Assembly: GCA_024138015.1 (NCBI GenBank)
Contig: JAMXBB010000011.1
Coordinates: forward strand, 78,320,953-78,384,952
Reading direction: 5' to 3'
Source: Lumnitzera littorea
Taxonomy: Eukaryota > Streptophyta > Magnoliopsida > Myrtales > Combretaceae
DNA length: 64,000 nt
Shown: piece after piece, positions 37,572-48,631 of the stretch
Layout: each line of letters begins with the position of its first letter
Numbering within the stretch: position 1 is the stretch's first letter
Made by a program: the position numbers and the translations under genes
The notes under the pieces: generated by a model
Databases searched by the model: none
Seen by the model: the letters and a program-made list of their open reading frames with translations, nothing else
Told to the model about the DNA's origin: nothing

Positions 37572-38143
37572 GTTTCCATATAATAAAAACAAATAAAAAG
37601 GAAATGGAATTTGTTGATTAAAGGAATTAATCAATAGATGAACTTAAGTATCAATAAAATCTCACTAGATTAGTCAATGTTACTCTTGAACTAATCTAAT
37701 CACAATGATCAACACAAATACTAGTTGATTATTGAGACAAAAAAGAGAGCGATCAATATTGTCTCAAGAACTCTTGAAGAGTGCTCATATAATGGAAAGT
37801 ATCTCAAAAATAATGTTCCTAGGGTTTATAGGAACTTTTAATACATAACTAGATTAATAAGGGTAAAAATGTAAACAAAAATAAACTTAAAATGTAATTA
37901 AGGAAGTAAATTAAAAATAATAACTGTTGTCTTTGTTCGTTGACTCCAATGTTCCCATGGCATTGTTTGCTATACACCAGCATCTAACGTTTGTGTTCTG
38001 TTGGTGTTTATAGCCATGCTTCACCATGGTCTTCTTTCATATAAATCCACAGGATTTACGCCTCTAGGTTGTCAATTTTCATCCCCCAACGGTTTCTCTT
38101 GATTCATATATTTATGTGTTTTTTTCTCTTATATATTATTATA

Positions 38144-38236
38144 TTTTTTTTTTTTGATGATGATTACAATAGAGATGATTTGAAACTAGTCCAACATAAT
38201 GGGAGACCTCTCTACCATTAAACTACAAAAGCCTTA
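38144..38236 (-). mobile_element. short tRNA-related SINE-like element with poly(A) tail
   Basis: On the minus strand it begins ttaaggcttttgtag, has a box A-like TAGTTTAATGG (38215-38225), a box B-like AGTTTCAAATC (38177-38187) and ends in a 12-base A run (38144-38155). It does not fold as a normal tRNA: there is no clear acceptor pairing or CCA-ready end. A polymerase III promoter pair plus poly(A) is the pattern of a plant SINE, here very short. Confidence 0.4.
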
Positions 38237-39194
38237 ACTATATATTATTACATTTACTGGTTTAATAGTTATATCTGTTCAATTGTTATTTCTGGTTTCA
38301 TCAAGTGCCTATACATACGACTTCTAACAAATCGAGAATGTTTGATAACAAAGTCCTTCAACCACAACATTTTAGTAAGTCATACAATTTTATGATGTTT
38401 CTCTATTTTTTATATTTCCCTACTTTTCATTTAATTCGTATTTTTTGAATTTCCTTCATTTTCTTTTTATAAGTTATGCCCAAGGTTTTATTTTTGTTAA
38501 ATTTTAAAACGGTTTTATATTTATTTTGTAAAGGAAGTCTCTTATAATAGAATAGTTGCTACAAATAATGTGTCAGTGGCCATATAGGGCCCATATTGTG
38601 GCAATTTCTGCTATGAAGCTGACTTAGAACCAAACATTATATTGCAGTAGCTTTGCCTTAATATCTTTTCACATTAGAGCCTAATTCAAAAAATTGTTCA
38701 TATACGTGGAGAGGTAGTCCTTCATCCATCTCCAATAATAACTAGAAACCCTAGCTTATTGGCTCACAGGAGACTGGACCTCCTTTGCTCCAAATTCCTA
38801 TTGGCCTCAAAGTAGCTTCAAGAGACAGTAGCACTTCCTTGCGTTGAATGGAATTATCTCCAGTGGAGTTATCAATGGACTTCCAATATGTATATATGTA
38901 TTTTCTTTTCACCAAAAAAATTCACTTTATCAATCAAAACACATTAGGAGGTTGTGACATCTAGTCCATAGTATAATAACTTAAAAATTGTAGCTCATCC
39001 TATATTTATCTTCTGTCTAATCAGTATATATATTTATTTCTTTTCAAAATAAAGAAAAATCACAAGAAAAAGAGCTTCTAAGAACCAAATATCCTCTATC
39101 CCACTACGAGCTTTCCATGAGCTAGATTTTCCATTACATATCCGATCATAAATGTATCTTGAGTTTGTCTCTAAAATAATTTTTTGTCATGTTA

Positions 39195-39430
39195 TAAATA
39201 ACTTAAGTTGAGCTTAAGCACAGCTCATTTAGAAATTATCGAGTTTGAGTTAAGCCAAACTTTTATCAAGTTTAAAAATTATAGATTTGAGCTCAAGTTT
39301 TATTTGTTTAGACAAACGATTTTATGCTTACTTGAAACGAGTTTAAACCTAAACTTGACCTCATTTAGATTAATGAGCTTTAATGAGCCTAAGCTTGAGT
39401 TTGAGTTTGAAATAAAACTCAAAATTAATT
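39195..39430. repeat. AGCTTGAG/AGCTCAAG-type interspersed repeat
   Basis: Dense alternation of gagcttaag, gagctcaag, gagtttgag and their complements occurs over about 230 bp. The same style of sequence recurs at 47410-47720. Such 'GAGCTCGAG' tracts are common in plant intergenic DNA; the element class is unknown to me. An open frame across it is fortuitous. Confidence 0.45.
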
Positions 39431-39970
39431 CAAAAATTTTAAAATATACATCTTTTGTTAATTTTTTTAATTATATTAGTTTTATCCTTATATTCTTATA
39501 TTATATATATTTTTTAATATAATATAATTTTGAATATGATGTATCAAGTTATGAGGTTGTTCACAAGCCTATTAACGAGCCGGCTTGCAAGCAGGCTCCA
39601 TCATAATCTTTTATTATTTCCTTTGTTTTGCTGTGGGGAGACCCTCTTTTAAAGCTAGAGCTTCGGCTGAATCACAATCAGAATCATTTATATGAAGAGA
39701 TGTCGCTTGCAATGGCTTCCATTTGAATCTGTCTACAAATAAGAGGCAGTCCTCCTTCCATGCTAAAATATAGCGGTCAAGAGGCTCCATCACGCTTTCT
39801 TAACAAAATGCTCTTTTGGTGTAGGTACCAAAACAAATGCATATTGATATGAGCCCACGATATCCAACTCATGATGTTGTATAAACATAAGGCGAAGGGG
39901 TAAGCAGAATAAATAAATGGCATCAAAGACAAGACAAGAAAAGTGATAAAAAAAAAAAAAAACTTGGTAT

Positions 39971-42900
39971 CTAATCGGAATCTTGTAAAATACGCCGAAT
40001 ATCTAGTCTTTGATCATCTGTTAATTCAGTGGGAAAATCAACTAGGAACACAACTCTAAGATTTCCCCTCTCTTTTGGATCAACCGAGAGTGGCATGCCC
40101 TGACCACTGACGATCTTTTGGGAATCCGGCTGTATGATTTCTTCTTCATCTAGGGTTGATGACAATTCATCCCCACCTAATAGAGGGATTGGAATGGTGC
40201 AACCACAAAGTGCATCTACTAATGAAATCTCTATTGCTATCTCTAAATCGTCACCATCTCTCCTAAACAACGTATGTTCTTTTTCCACTATTACAAAGAC
40301 TACATCTGATGCGTAAGTTCCTATTCTCTCGTTGCTTCCATGTCCGTCAAACGTTACCCTTGTCCCCGCTTTCCATCCTGGCTTCACCTTCACACTTAGC
40401 ACCTCATCTTCTTGAAATACTTGCCTATCAGCACACACAACCAAAATGTGTCAATAACATTATGTACTCTTCTTCTTCTTCTTCTTCTTCATTTTTTTTT
40501 AATATTTTTTTCTTTTTGCCATTTTCACTTTAGAAATATTATAAAAAAAAGAAAAAACTCGTGTTTTCACTCTTTTACAATTGACTGATTTGTATTATTT
40601 TTTTCATTTTCTAAATCCATAATCTGTATTCTTCTTCATTATGCAATCTTCAAGTACTCTATTTAAATTTCAATCGGACATTTATATCCTCGAAAAGATT
40701 AAAAAAAAAAAGGTCGAATTGGGCATACATAAATCAAACTATAAATACCGAATCCCTCTCTTTTGTTTGATTAGAGTTTCTTCGCAGTTTTAAGCTTTGG
40801 AAATGAAGATGAGATTTGAAATGGCTGATGGAGGGTTTCATGAGAGTTTATGCAAGATTTGAGGAATTCATGGAGTCATGCCCGAATATTTGATAAATGC
40901 ATGATGGAAAAATTCATGGGTCATTTGTTGACAGATAAAATACAGGTCAATTCATTACTAAAAACACGTCATATTTTTTTGTATTTTTCCCTATCATACC
41001 ACCATTTTACCTTGCCTCTTATGATAAACTCAGGCCATAATTGGAGTTGTATAGATTGCCAATTATACGTTTGGACTATTTGACAAAGTAATTAAATGAA
41101 GTTTGGAGGTATGAGGAGTTCAGTGTTTGCTCAGGAGAGGTACCAAGATTTAACATTAAGTTGAGGAATTGGTATAATAAATGATTGTGTGGATCTCATA
41201 CTGAGATTGAAACAAAAATGAGGAGCTTGACATGCAAGTAAGCACTTTGTTTGAATCTTATTGGAGAGATCCATATGAAGTGTGTTCCCCTGTTTTCCCA
41301 TATGCTGCGAATAATTGAAGTCTCCTTCCCCTTTCCTTTAATCTAGGACTTTATTCCAATCTCACTATAAAAGATCTGAACGAAGTCCTTATGAGAAAAA
41401 ACATTGGAAGATATGTGAGATCCAAATAAAGCGTTTTCTATGGAGAAAAAACATTAGATTTGAACTATTAAATCGATTATGTTTTTAACCGTTTAGATCT
41501 AATAAATATTAAATCAATAATATAATAAAAAGCTGTTAAAATAGAGAATGGGACCATGTAAATAGTTTGTAACTTTTGGTTTACTTGATATGTCATTTCA
41601 AGTAGTATGAACGTGATTTATCATGACCAGAGGTTATAATCTGTCATAAATTGAATTCAATGACTAGAAACAATTTTTAAGGGCAAGAATTCAAGAGTTT
41701 TGTCTCTAAAGAAAAAGTGTGATCTGTTATGTTGCTTAGAAACTAGTAGCTGTTTTCCAGATAATTAATCACAAATTTATGCATTTTGTCACACTCTCTC
41801 AAAATCTCAGAAAAAAATTACTGAACTTTCCAAACCAAAAGAGAAATCCTTAGCAGCTTTTGTGTAGAAGCATAGAACTCTTTAAGGAGAGCGGTTTGTT
41901 TATTTCTATGTGTACAATTTTCATATAATGCAATTTTCAATTCTTATTAAGGAGAACCAAGTGAGGAAAAAACAATGTATTAAGAGAAAGATAAGATATG
42001 CATACCCATTTTCAGCAAGGAAATCTCTTGTGACCTTAATCTTCTTCACACATCCAAAACACAGCTCCTCGAGAGTGCACTCAAGATCCATCTCCATGGT
42101 AGGAAGCCTCATCATCCCCGTGGAGTCCGAAAACATGATGGGATTTCGACTGGTGCTTCGCGAAGCCGAGCGGTAAAAATACGCTGAATCGGTGCTTCTG
42201 TGACTCGAGCTTCTATGGAGTGGAGATGGGGATTGGGGGGTTTCATACATTTTTGTGCTTGCGTTTCTACGAAGAGAAGGGAGGCGCGTAAAAGGACCAT
42301 GGATGCTGCTTCTAGTACCATAGTAACTTCTTGGGCTTGAATGTCTTGGTTCGTGTCCGCTGATCCCTAATTCATAGCTGTATCTCAAGTTACTAATCTG
42401 GTTGATATTATCATCTTCCACGTTCTTGTAATCTTTCTCCTGGAAAAATAAAGATGTAGATTAAATTAAAGACAGCACGATTCTACGAATTTATAATTTT
42501 ACAGTTTTTATACTATTACACCGATCTATACTGGAAGAAAAAAGTAACAATAGAATATTTTAACAGCCATGGATGCAGGGATATACGATTGAGATATGTA
42601 TTACCTTTAAAGGATGAAAATATATCAGAATTGATGTGAAAGTCAAGATATAAAAAAAACCTGTCATTGCCTTCCGATAACCATCCACATTCTCTATTTC
42701 TTTTTCTTCACGGTTAAAGATCAAATACGTTTAGATTTGACTTAATAATATGGATATAGATATTCCTAATAAATCTGCTATTATTGGACACATTAACACA
42801 CCATCCTTATGTTATTGCATGAATTCCTATTGTTGCATCATTGTAAACGTTTGTCAGTAAACAGCAGCCCTAATTAGAAAGGTAAAAAGAAAATCTTTTT

Positions 42901-43333
42901 TTTTTTTTCCCAAAAGTAAAAGAATATAATTGATTGGATATAGGTGGAAAACGATTTAAGTGCAGAGAAATTATTCTCATGAAATTTTATAAAGGTGGTC
43001 TTTCTCCATTGAATTATATAACATAAAAATAATGATCTCGATATGCATATATATATATAATGCATGAAGGGAAAATTTACAAGTCAATTGAATCGATATC
43101 TTATATGAAAGTACCTTCTTGAGACCAAGATCACGAGATTTAGACGTCCCTTTCGTAGGAACATCGTTTGAAGTTAACCTCTGAAGATCATCAGCATATT
43201 TGTTGGATTTTGATTTTTCGGTTCCTTTGATTTTTTTCGAAGGTGAATTTTTATTGTGATGAAATTTGGAAAAAGGGGTGCAAAGGTTGGGCATGCAATG
43301 TGAACCTCTCGGTGGAGGGGAATGATCAAACAT
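39971..43333 (-). CDS. DnaJ C-terminal-domain (Hsp40 peptide-binding) protein without a J domain
   Basis: Three exons in transcript order: 43333-43115, 42439-42006 and 40424-39971, GT-AG with matching phases (1107 bp, 368 residues, stop TAG). Residues 1-187 are low-complexity, Ser/Arg/Pro-rich and basic (SPPPRGSHCMPN, SKSNKYADDLQRL, RSASRSTSRNPIMF). No HPD-containing J domain is present. From about residue 188 it matches the two-part peptide-binding domain of type II Hsp40s: LECTLEELCFGCVKKIKVTR, then VKPGWKAGTRVTFDGHG, DVVFVIVEKEHTLFRRDGDD, ISLVDALCGCTIPIPLLGG, and GNLRVVFLVDFPTELTDDQR at the end. There is no zinc-finger cysteine repeat. Plants have a small group of such proteins (Arabidopsis At1g44160 is similar by memory). 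It may bind clients or dimerise with canonical Hsp40s without stimulating Hsp70. An in-frame upstream ATG at 43450 adds a Ser/Leu run encoded by a GA repeat and was rejected as leader. Confidence 0.85.
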
Positions 43334-46300
43334 GTTTGGTTGGTTGGATTGCTTCACCCAAGAAATAATACCATGGCTGGGTGCAGGGTTTGAGATATGG
43401 AAAGATAAACACGAGAGAGAGAAAGAGAGAGAGAGAGGATTAATCTGCAAGAAAAAGTACCGGTAGAAGGTTATACAATGTGAAGCGTAATAAGTGGGCT
43501 TTTTATTGGCATGTTATTGGAAAAATGGAGAGACAGCTGTTTTTTCATTCCTTAGGAAACCAAAATTATGTTAGGAAAAAAAAAAACATGCAGAGAAAGG
43601 ACCTCAATTTGCCCCGTTTACGCAAAAAAGGATATGAATCCGTCAGGTATGTGTGTAAGCCCAATGTTTGTAAATTACCTTCATGAAAGGGTCTCCGTCT
43701 CTCTGTAATCACTGTTGTCCAACGGAGCATGTGTTTGCATTAGGTTTGCTGACGTAGACATGACAATTTAGAGATGCTACCAAGCGAGCTTGGGGTGAGT
43801 TTTACAAAACACGGGCTTAATCCAGTATCTTGTACGACTTCCTAGGACCTACTGCTAAACTCTATAATGTTTTTATTTTATTATCAGAATTTGCTATTAT
43901 AAGGGTTTTTTTTTATCTCATTAATGACTTGATTCGATCCATTACCTAATAGAATAAACTTTTTCGGCCATGTCAGCTCGAGATTTTTTTTAGCAATTTT
44001 TATTTTTTCAGCGATTTTTTTTATTTTTTGAATTTTTATTTTATATTTAAATGTATATATTATATTATGTACATATATATATAATATTATGTATATTATA
44101 TACACATTATATTACAAACAAATTATATTTTACACATAATATATATTATATATTATATATATTACATACATATTATATTTAATTTTATAGTTTATTTTAT
44201 TGAATTATTATGATTCAAATTTTTTTTTTTTGCAATTCTTCTTTATTTTGATTAATTTTTTATATTTTTTTTCCATTTATTTATTTATTATTTAATCATA
44301 CATGTTAGCTCCATACGTCTACTAAATCAGTACCATGTAGTAAATAACAATCATATCAACATGGAATTAACAGTGTTATAACAGCATCTCCTATTTTAAC
44401 CATAAAATAAAATGTTATTTGAATTTTTTGAAATATCGATCCTTATAAAAATTTACCTCCAAAAGTTATGACCTTAGTTATCTCAAAATTTATGTAGCTC
44501 TTTGGGAAATATAATAGATTATGCGGGAAAGTCACAAATGTAAATGTTTTTCTAATTTCTAATATTTTAAAATGGAAAAAGTATAAAAAATTTCTTTAGG
44601 TTTACTTTTTTTTTCTATTTCAATCCTTAAAGTTTTAAAAGTTTTATATTAGTCCTTAATATTTGCAAAAATTTTCAAATGAGTTTCTCTATTAGTTTTT
44701 TTGTTAGTCTTGATAGGTGATGCAATTTGATTCGTTTATATAATTAATTTAATAATTTATATATTAATTAAAATTAATAAAATATTTAAAAATATAGAAA
44801 AATAATATATATTGTTTAGAAAAAGATGAATACGTATATATATATTTATATATTAATAAATTATATAAAAAATTTGAAAATTCACAAAAATATAAAAATA
44901 AAAAAATATCAAACAATGAAATCCACTCTTTCGAGTGGCCCATGGCCTCTAGGTGATAATTTAAATTTTTATAGTTTCTTTTTTCATTTTTATGATTTTT
45001 TAAATATATTTTTGTTATTTTTAAATATAATTTATTATTATTTTATTTAAAATTACACATGGATCATTCATGTGCTATCACATATCTTTATAAACAGAAA
45101 ATCTAATGGATGGATTTATTTGATAAGATTTTAAAATGGGAAGGATTGAAATGAAACTTTTGAAACATAAATAACATAAATAAAAAATGATAAATGTTAA
45201 GAACTTTTATAATACTTATTTTACGCCCTCTTTCCTCCATCACCACCTCCTCCTCCTCCCCATCCGCCCTGCCCACCCCCCCCCCCACTCCCCTTAAGAA
45301 AGAAGAAGTTTGGGAAAAAAAATAATTTATAAAACTTTTTACAAAGGAAAGAAAATATATTTAATATATATTTTAAAGAGTAAAGCATGATATAAAATTA
45401 AATATAATTTAGTGGCTAGATATTCAGTTTTATAAACATGAGTCTTATTTGAATCTCATTTGTGTCATTTTGCTATTTTCTAAATATATTTATTCCTTGA
45501 ATGACATTTATTTCTTTTTTCTTGCATTTATTAAATCTTATTTTTTTCATAATAACCAATACCATTAAATTCATTAATTATGGATCTTATTTAACTAAAT
45601 AAGTTCCTCGTAAATTACTATTTTTTATAAGTAATATACCATTAATAATAATTACGTTGTTCATATAATAAATATTTCAATCTTATCACATAAATTATTA
45701 ATAAATAATACCAATTAATTATATGATTTAATTTATGCGTTGTTGAATAATTGATTACTTAATAGCTTATTTTGAAAATGATATTCCTTATATAAGATGC
45801 AATATAATCATGATTATAAGTAGATATTTTCCTAAGGTAAATTCGACCCCCCAATTATACATTCTTGGTTCTATCCTTGTTTTTATTGTATTGTGTAATT
45901 ATATGCATTTGACACTATCTTTATATCACATAATTAGGTTTTTTAATTTATTTTTTTCCTTAAATTAATTATTATGAATCAACCAACAATTAATGTGTCA
46001 AAGATGAAATAAAAAAAAAAAAACTAATAAAATTGATGAAAACCTAGTAAAGTTTAAAAACATTAAAAAAATATAAAGTTTTATGAATTAAAATGAAAAT
46101 GTAAGTGAAAATTGACCAAACTTTTTCTAAAAAAAGAAAAGACTTATGTCACGTTAGATATTGGGCAATAGTTTAAAATGAAATTGATTGGAATGAAATT
46201 AAGATTGGGATTGTAAATCCATTACTGTATTTGAAAATGTATAAGGAATGGAATGAAATGTGTATAGAGTAGTATTTGTGAAATTACCTATAATTATTGG

Positions 46301-47038
46301 ATATCATTATTAGACTGAAGGTTAAATAAATAATTTTAATTAATAATAATTAATGAGATAAGAATAGATTGTGATTCTACCTTCTTAAAGGCAAAATTGA
46401 ATTCTTCTTCAAATTGGATTCATTGATTATGTGGAATCATAACTTCACATTCTAATGTACTTCTAATCATCTATGATATCAATAGACCTAAAATGACTCC
46501 TTTTAGGATAATATACCATTCTCATAAGATAAATACACTAACCTACGACTATCGTCTCTAATCATATATATCACTAATCTCTTAACAAAATTATATAGGA
46601 ACAATGAAAATATCAACATTCAAAATCCTTAGAATATCTTATGGAAAAGAGGTCCCTCAACATATCAATGTGGGACGACTTGGTATTTCTTCATTCATTC
46701 CTGTCCAATAAAAAAGGTTTCGATTAAAGAAGAATAAACCAAATATTAAATTAGTGTCCCTTTCTTTTCATTTAGTTCGGTCATTTTCTTTGTTTCTAAT
46801 TTTAAATACCTATTTTCTTATACCTTAAATGAGGGCTATAACAAATGCTAGGTCTACTCTAGATTTGGCTCAATATTATGGCTTTTTCCTAATTTTTTTT
46901 TTTGTTAGTCTACTAATTTGAATATGGAATTGAGTCTTGGAATTCATTAAAAGAGATGGATTATCTTGTAATTTCATGTAGGCTTTAGTGAACAATAATG
47001 GTCTGCTTTTTGTGAATGACATTATTGTACTTGTAAGA
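43334..47038. other. upstream region of the DnaJ-type gene and AT-rich intergenic spacer
   Basis: A GA-rich tract at about 43412-43438 lies in the presumed 5' UTR of the DnaJ-type gene. The rest is strongly AT-rich, with TATATT-rich runs at 44040-44200 and 44750-44900 and a C/T-rich run at 45225-45292 with nine consecutive C. No gene was recognised. The region from about 46640 may include the upstream part of a Copia LTR. Confidence 0.5.
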
Positions 47039-47233
47039 TGGGTTCTATATACCACTCCTTTGTACTCTCTTGTGATCATAGTGAATTACAACTCTCTTTC
47101 ATCAATGGTTCTTTTACCACATATTGGGGTTTTCTATCTTAAATATTTGTGTTCATCTTGTCTCTCATATCTCTCTTTTTTAATCTAGTGTTTTGTGTAG
47201 ATCGATCATATCTACCTTTGTTCTGTACCCTAA
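47039..47233 (+). repeat. Copia-type LTR, 3' portion, with primer-binding site
   Basis: The segment ends ...ctaaca and is followed by aattggtatcacag, close to the initiator-Met primer-binding sequence TGGTATCAGAGC used by Ty1/Copia elements. It aligns with 48260-48448 (shared 'ccactcctttgtactctc' and 'ggttcttttacc' blocks). After it, ARKFDIEK-like codons near 47345 resemble the start of a Copia gag, but the frame is short. The 5' limit of the LTR is not resolved. Confidence 0.6.
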
Positions 47234-48259
47234 CAAATTGGTATCACAGTTAAGACTTGCACTATTGTGTTTAGCATAAGGAATTTCCCTAAAGAGAGTT
47301 TAGCTCATGGTCTCCTTGTGAATAATTGGATCGCTTTTAGTGGTAACAAGAAAATTTGATATTGAGAAGACAATAGGACACATTTAAGGTATAAGAAGAC
47401 ATGCTTATTGTTTTGATGCCTATGGTTGGCTTAAGGCTTTAAGCAAGTTGAGTTGAGACTTCGAGCTTGATCATAGTTTTAGAGCACAAGCTTAAAAGGA
47501 GCTTATCATTTTGAGCTTAAACTTATCTATGAATAGTATTAAATAAGCTCAAACTAAATTCAATTAAGCTCATGTAAACTTGATTATCTAAAATAATATT
47601 TTTCTCTTAATTTATAAAATATTGATATTTTTGAGTTTGATTAGGTTCATGAGCTCATCAAGTTAAATAGCATGAAACTTGAGTTACTCGAGTAGCTTGT
47701 ATGTGAGTTTAACCCAATTACAACCTTAAGTAAGGTATGGAGAAGGTAGGGTTTTGGCTTATGAGCCCATGACAAGGCTTGTGGAGAAAGAGTTCATTCT
47801 AATTGTTTCGGTAAAATAGTTGCCTTTTACAAAATCTGATGCAAGATAAGGATTTGTTGAGTATGGCTCAAATTCTTTGATGTTGATGCATTCCCTTACG
47901 GGAAATGGAGCAAGCTAATGCGACATTGTAACAAGAGGAGGGATAATCATCTGGTTTAAGTAGGGGTGGTCGACTGAGTATAGGGTTACCGTGCTCTTAG
48001 TCGGATTTAGGACTCAGGGACACTCGACTAAGATATCAGAGAATTTGATCTTCAGTTTCCTGTTTTCTATAACCTATTTTGAGATTATCTACTTGTTCCC
48101 TACCCTAGATGAGGGTTATAGTTTTCAATTGGTTTATTCCCACAACGTGGCCTAACTAACTAGTTGGTGAATCTATTAGCCTGTTAGATTGTCTCTATAA
48201 AGTGAGTGGGTTAAAGTTGATCCCTGGAAGTAAGATTATGATACTCCACTCCAAAGATA
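47234..48259 (+). other. internal debris between two Copia LTR fragments
   Basis: About 1 kb, far shorter than a complete Copia interior. It contains a possible gag start remnant (near 47345) and an AGCTTGAG-type repeat (about 47410-47720). No protease, integrase or reverse transcriptase motif was found. Confidence 0.4.
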
Positions 48260-48448
48260 AGGTTTATGTACCACTCCTTTACTCTCTTATGATTACATTG
48301 AGTTGCTCCTTTTCGTTCTCCGATGGTTCTTTTACCCCGGACTGGGGTTTTCTATGTTGAATATCAACGTTCGTATCTCTTTGTTTATTCTTTGTTTCAC
48401 TCACTGTCTTGTGTCATCCACTCATGTTTACTTCCTTGAAGTACCTCA
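48260..48448 (+). repeat. second Copia LTR fragment
   Basis: It aligns with 47039-47233 and ends ...cctcaaca followed by acttgtatcatgaac, a diverged form of the same primer-binding sequence. Because both fragments are followed by primer-site-like text, they look like 5' LTR ends of two truncated insertions rather than the two ends of one element. Confidence 0.55.
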
Positions 48449-48631
48449 ACAACTTGTATCATGAACAGGAACAATGGAAAAAACTTTTGGAAGAAAAGGC
48501 CCAAGCACGTGTACATCTTTACTTTTCCCAATCAATCAACACATACAACATTGAAAGAACATAATTCAACAAAGACTATGACAGTACACTCACACTGACA
48601 TAACTCTTACGAGTAAGACAATAACTAAACC

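Larger units (their letters stand above)
37572..39960. other. intergenic spacer between gypsy element and the DnaJ-type gene
   Basis: AT-rich with no gene. It contains the SINE-like element at 38144-38236 and an 'AGCTTGAGTTTGAG' type repeat at about 39195-39430. The part just below 39970 is expected to hold the 3' UTR of the DnaJ-type gene. A GC-richer stretch at 38690-38880 was not recognised. Confidence 0.5.

Noticed and set aside
38144..38236. functional tRNA gene on the minus strand
   Set aside because: Box A- and box B-like sequences are present, but there is no cloverleaf with paired acceptor stem and the sequence ends in poly(A); a SINE-like remnant fits better.
39208..39522. 104-residue frame rich in Phe, Leu and Glu
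   Set aside because: It crosses the AGCTTGAG-type repeat and AT-rich sequence; codon content is explained by the repeat.
40425..40444. ATG at 40444 as the start of a separate DnaJ-type protein
   Set aside because: The DnaJ domain starts in the exon ending at 42006 and continues in phase after an AG acceptor at 40425; the ATG lies in the intron.
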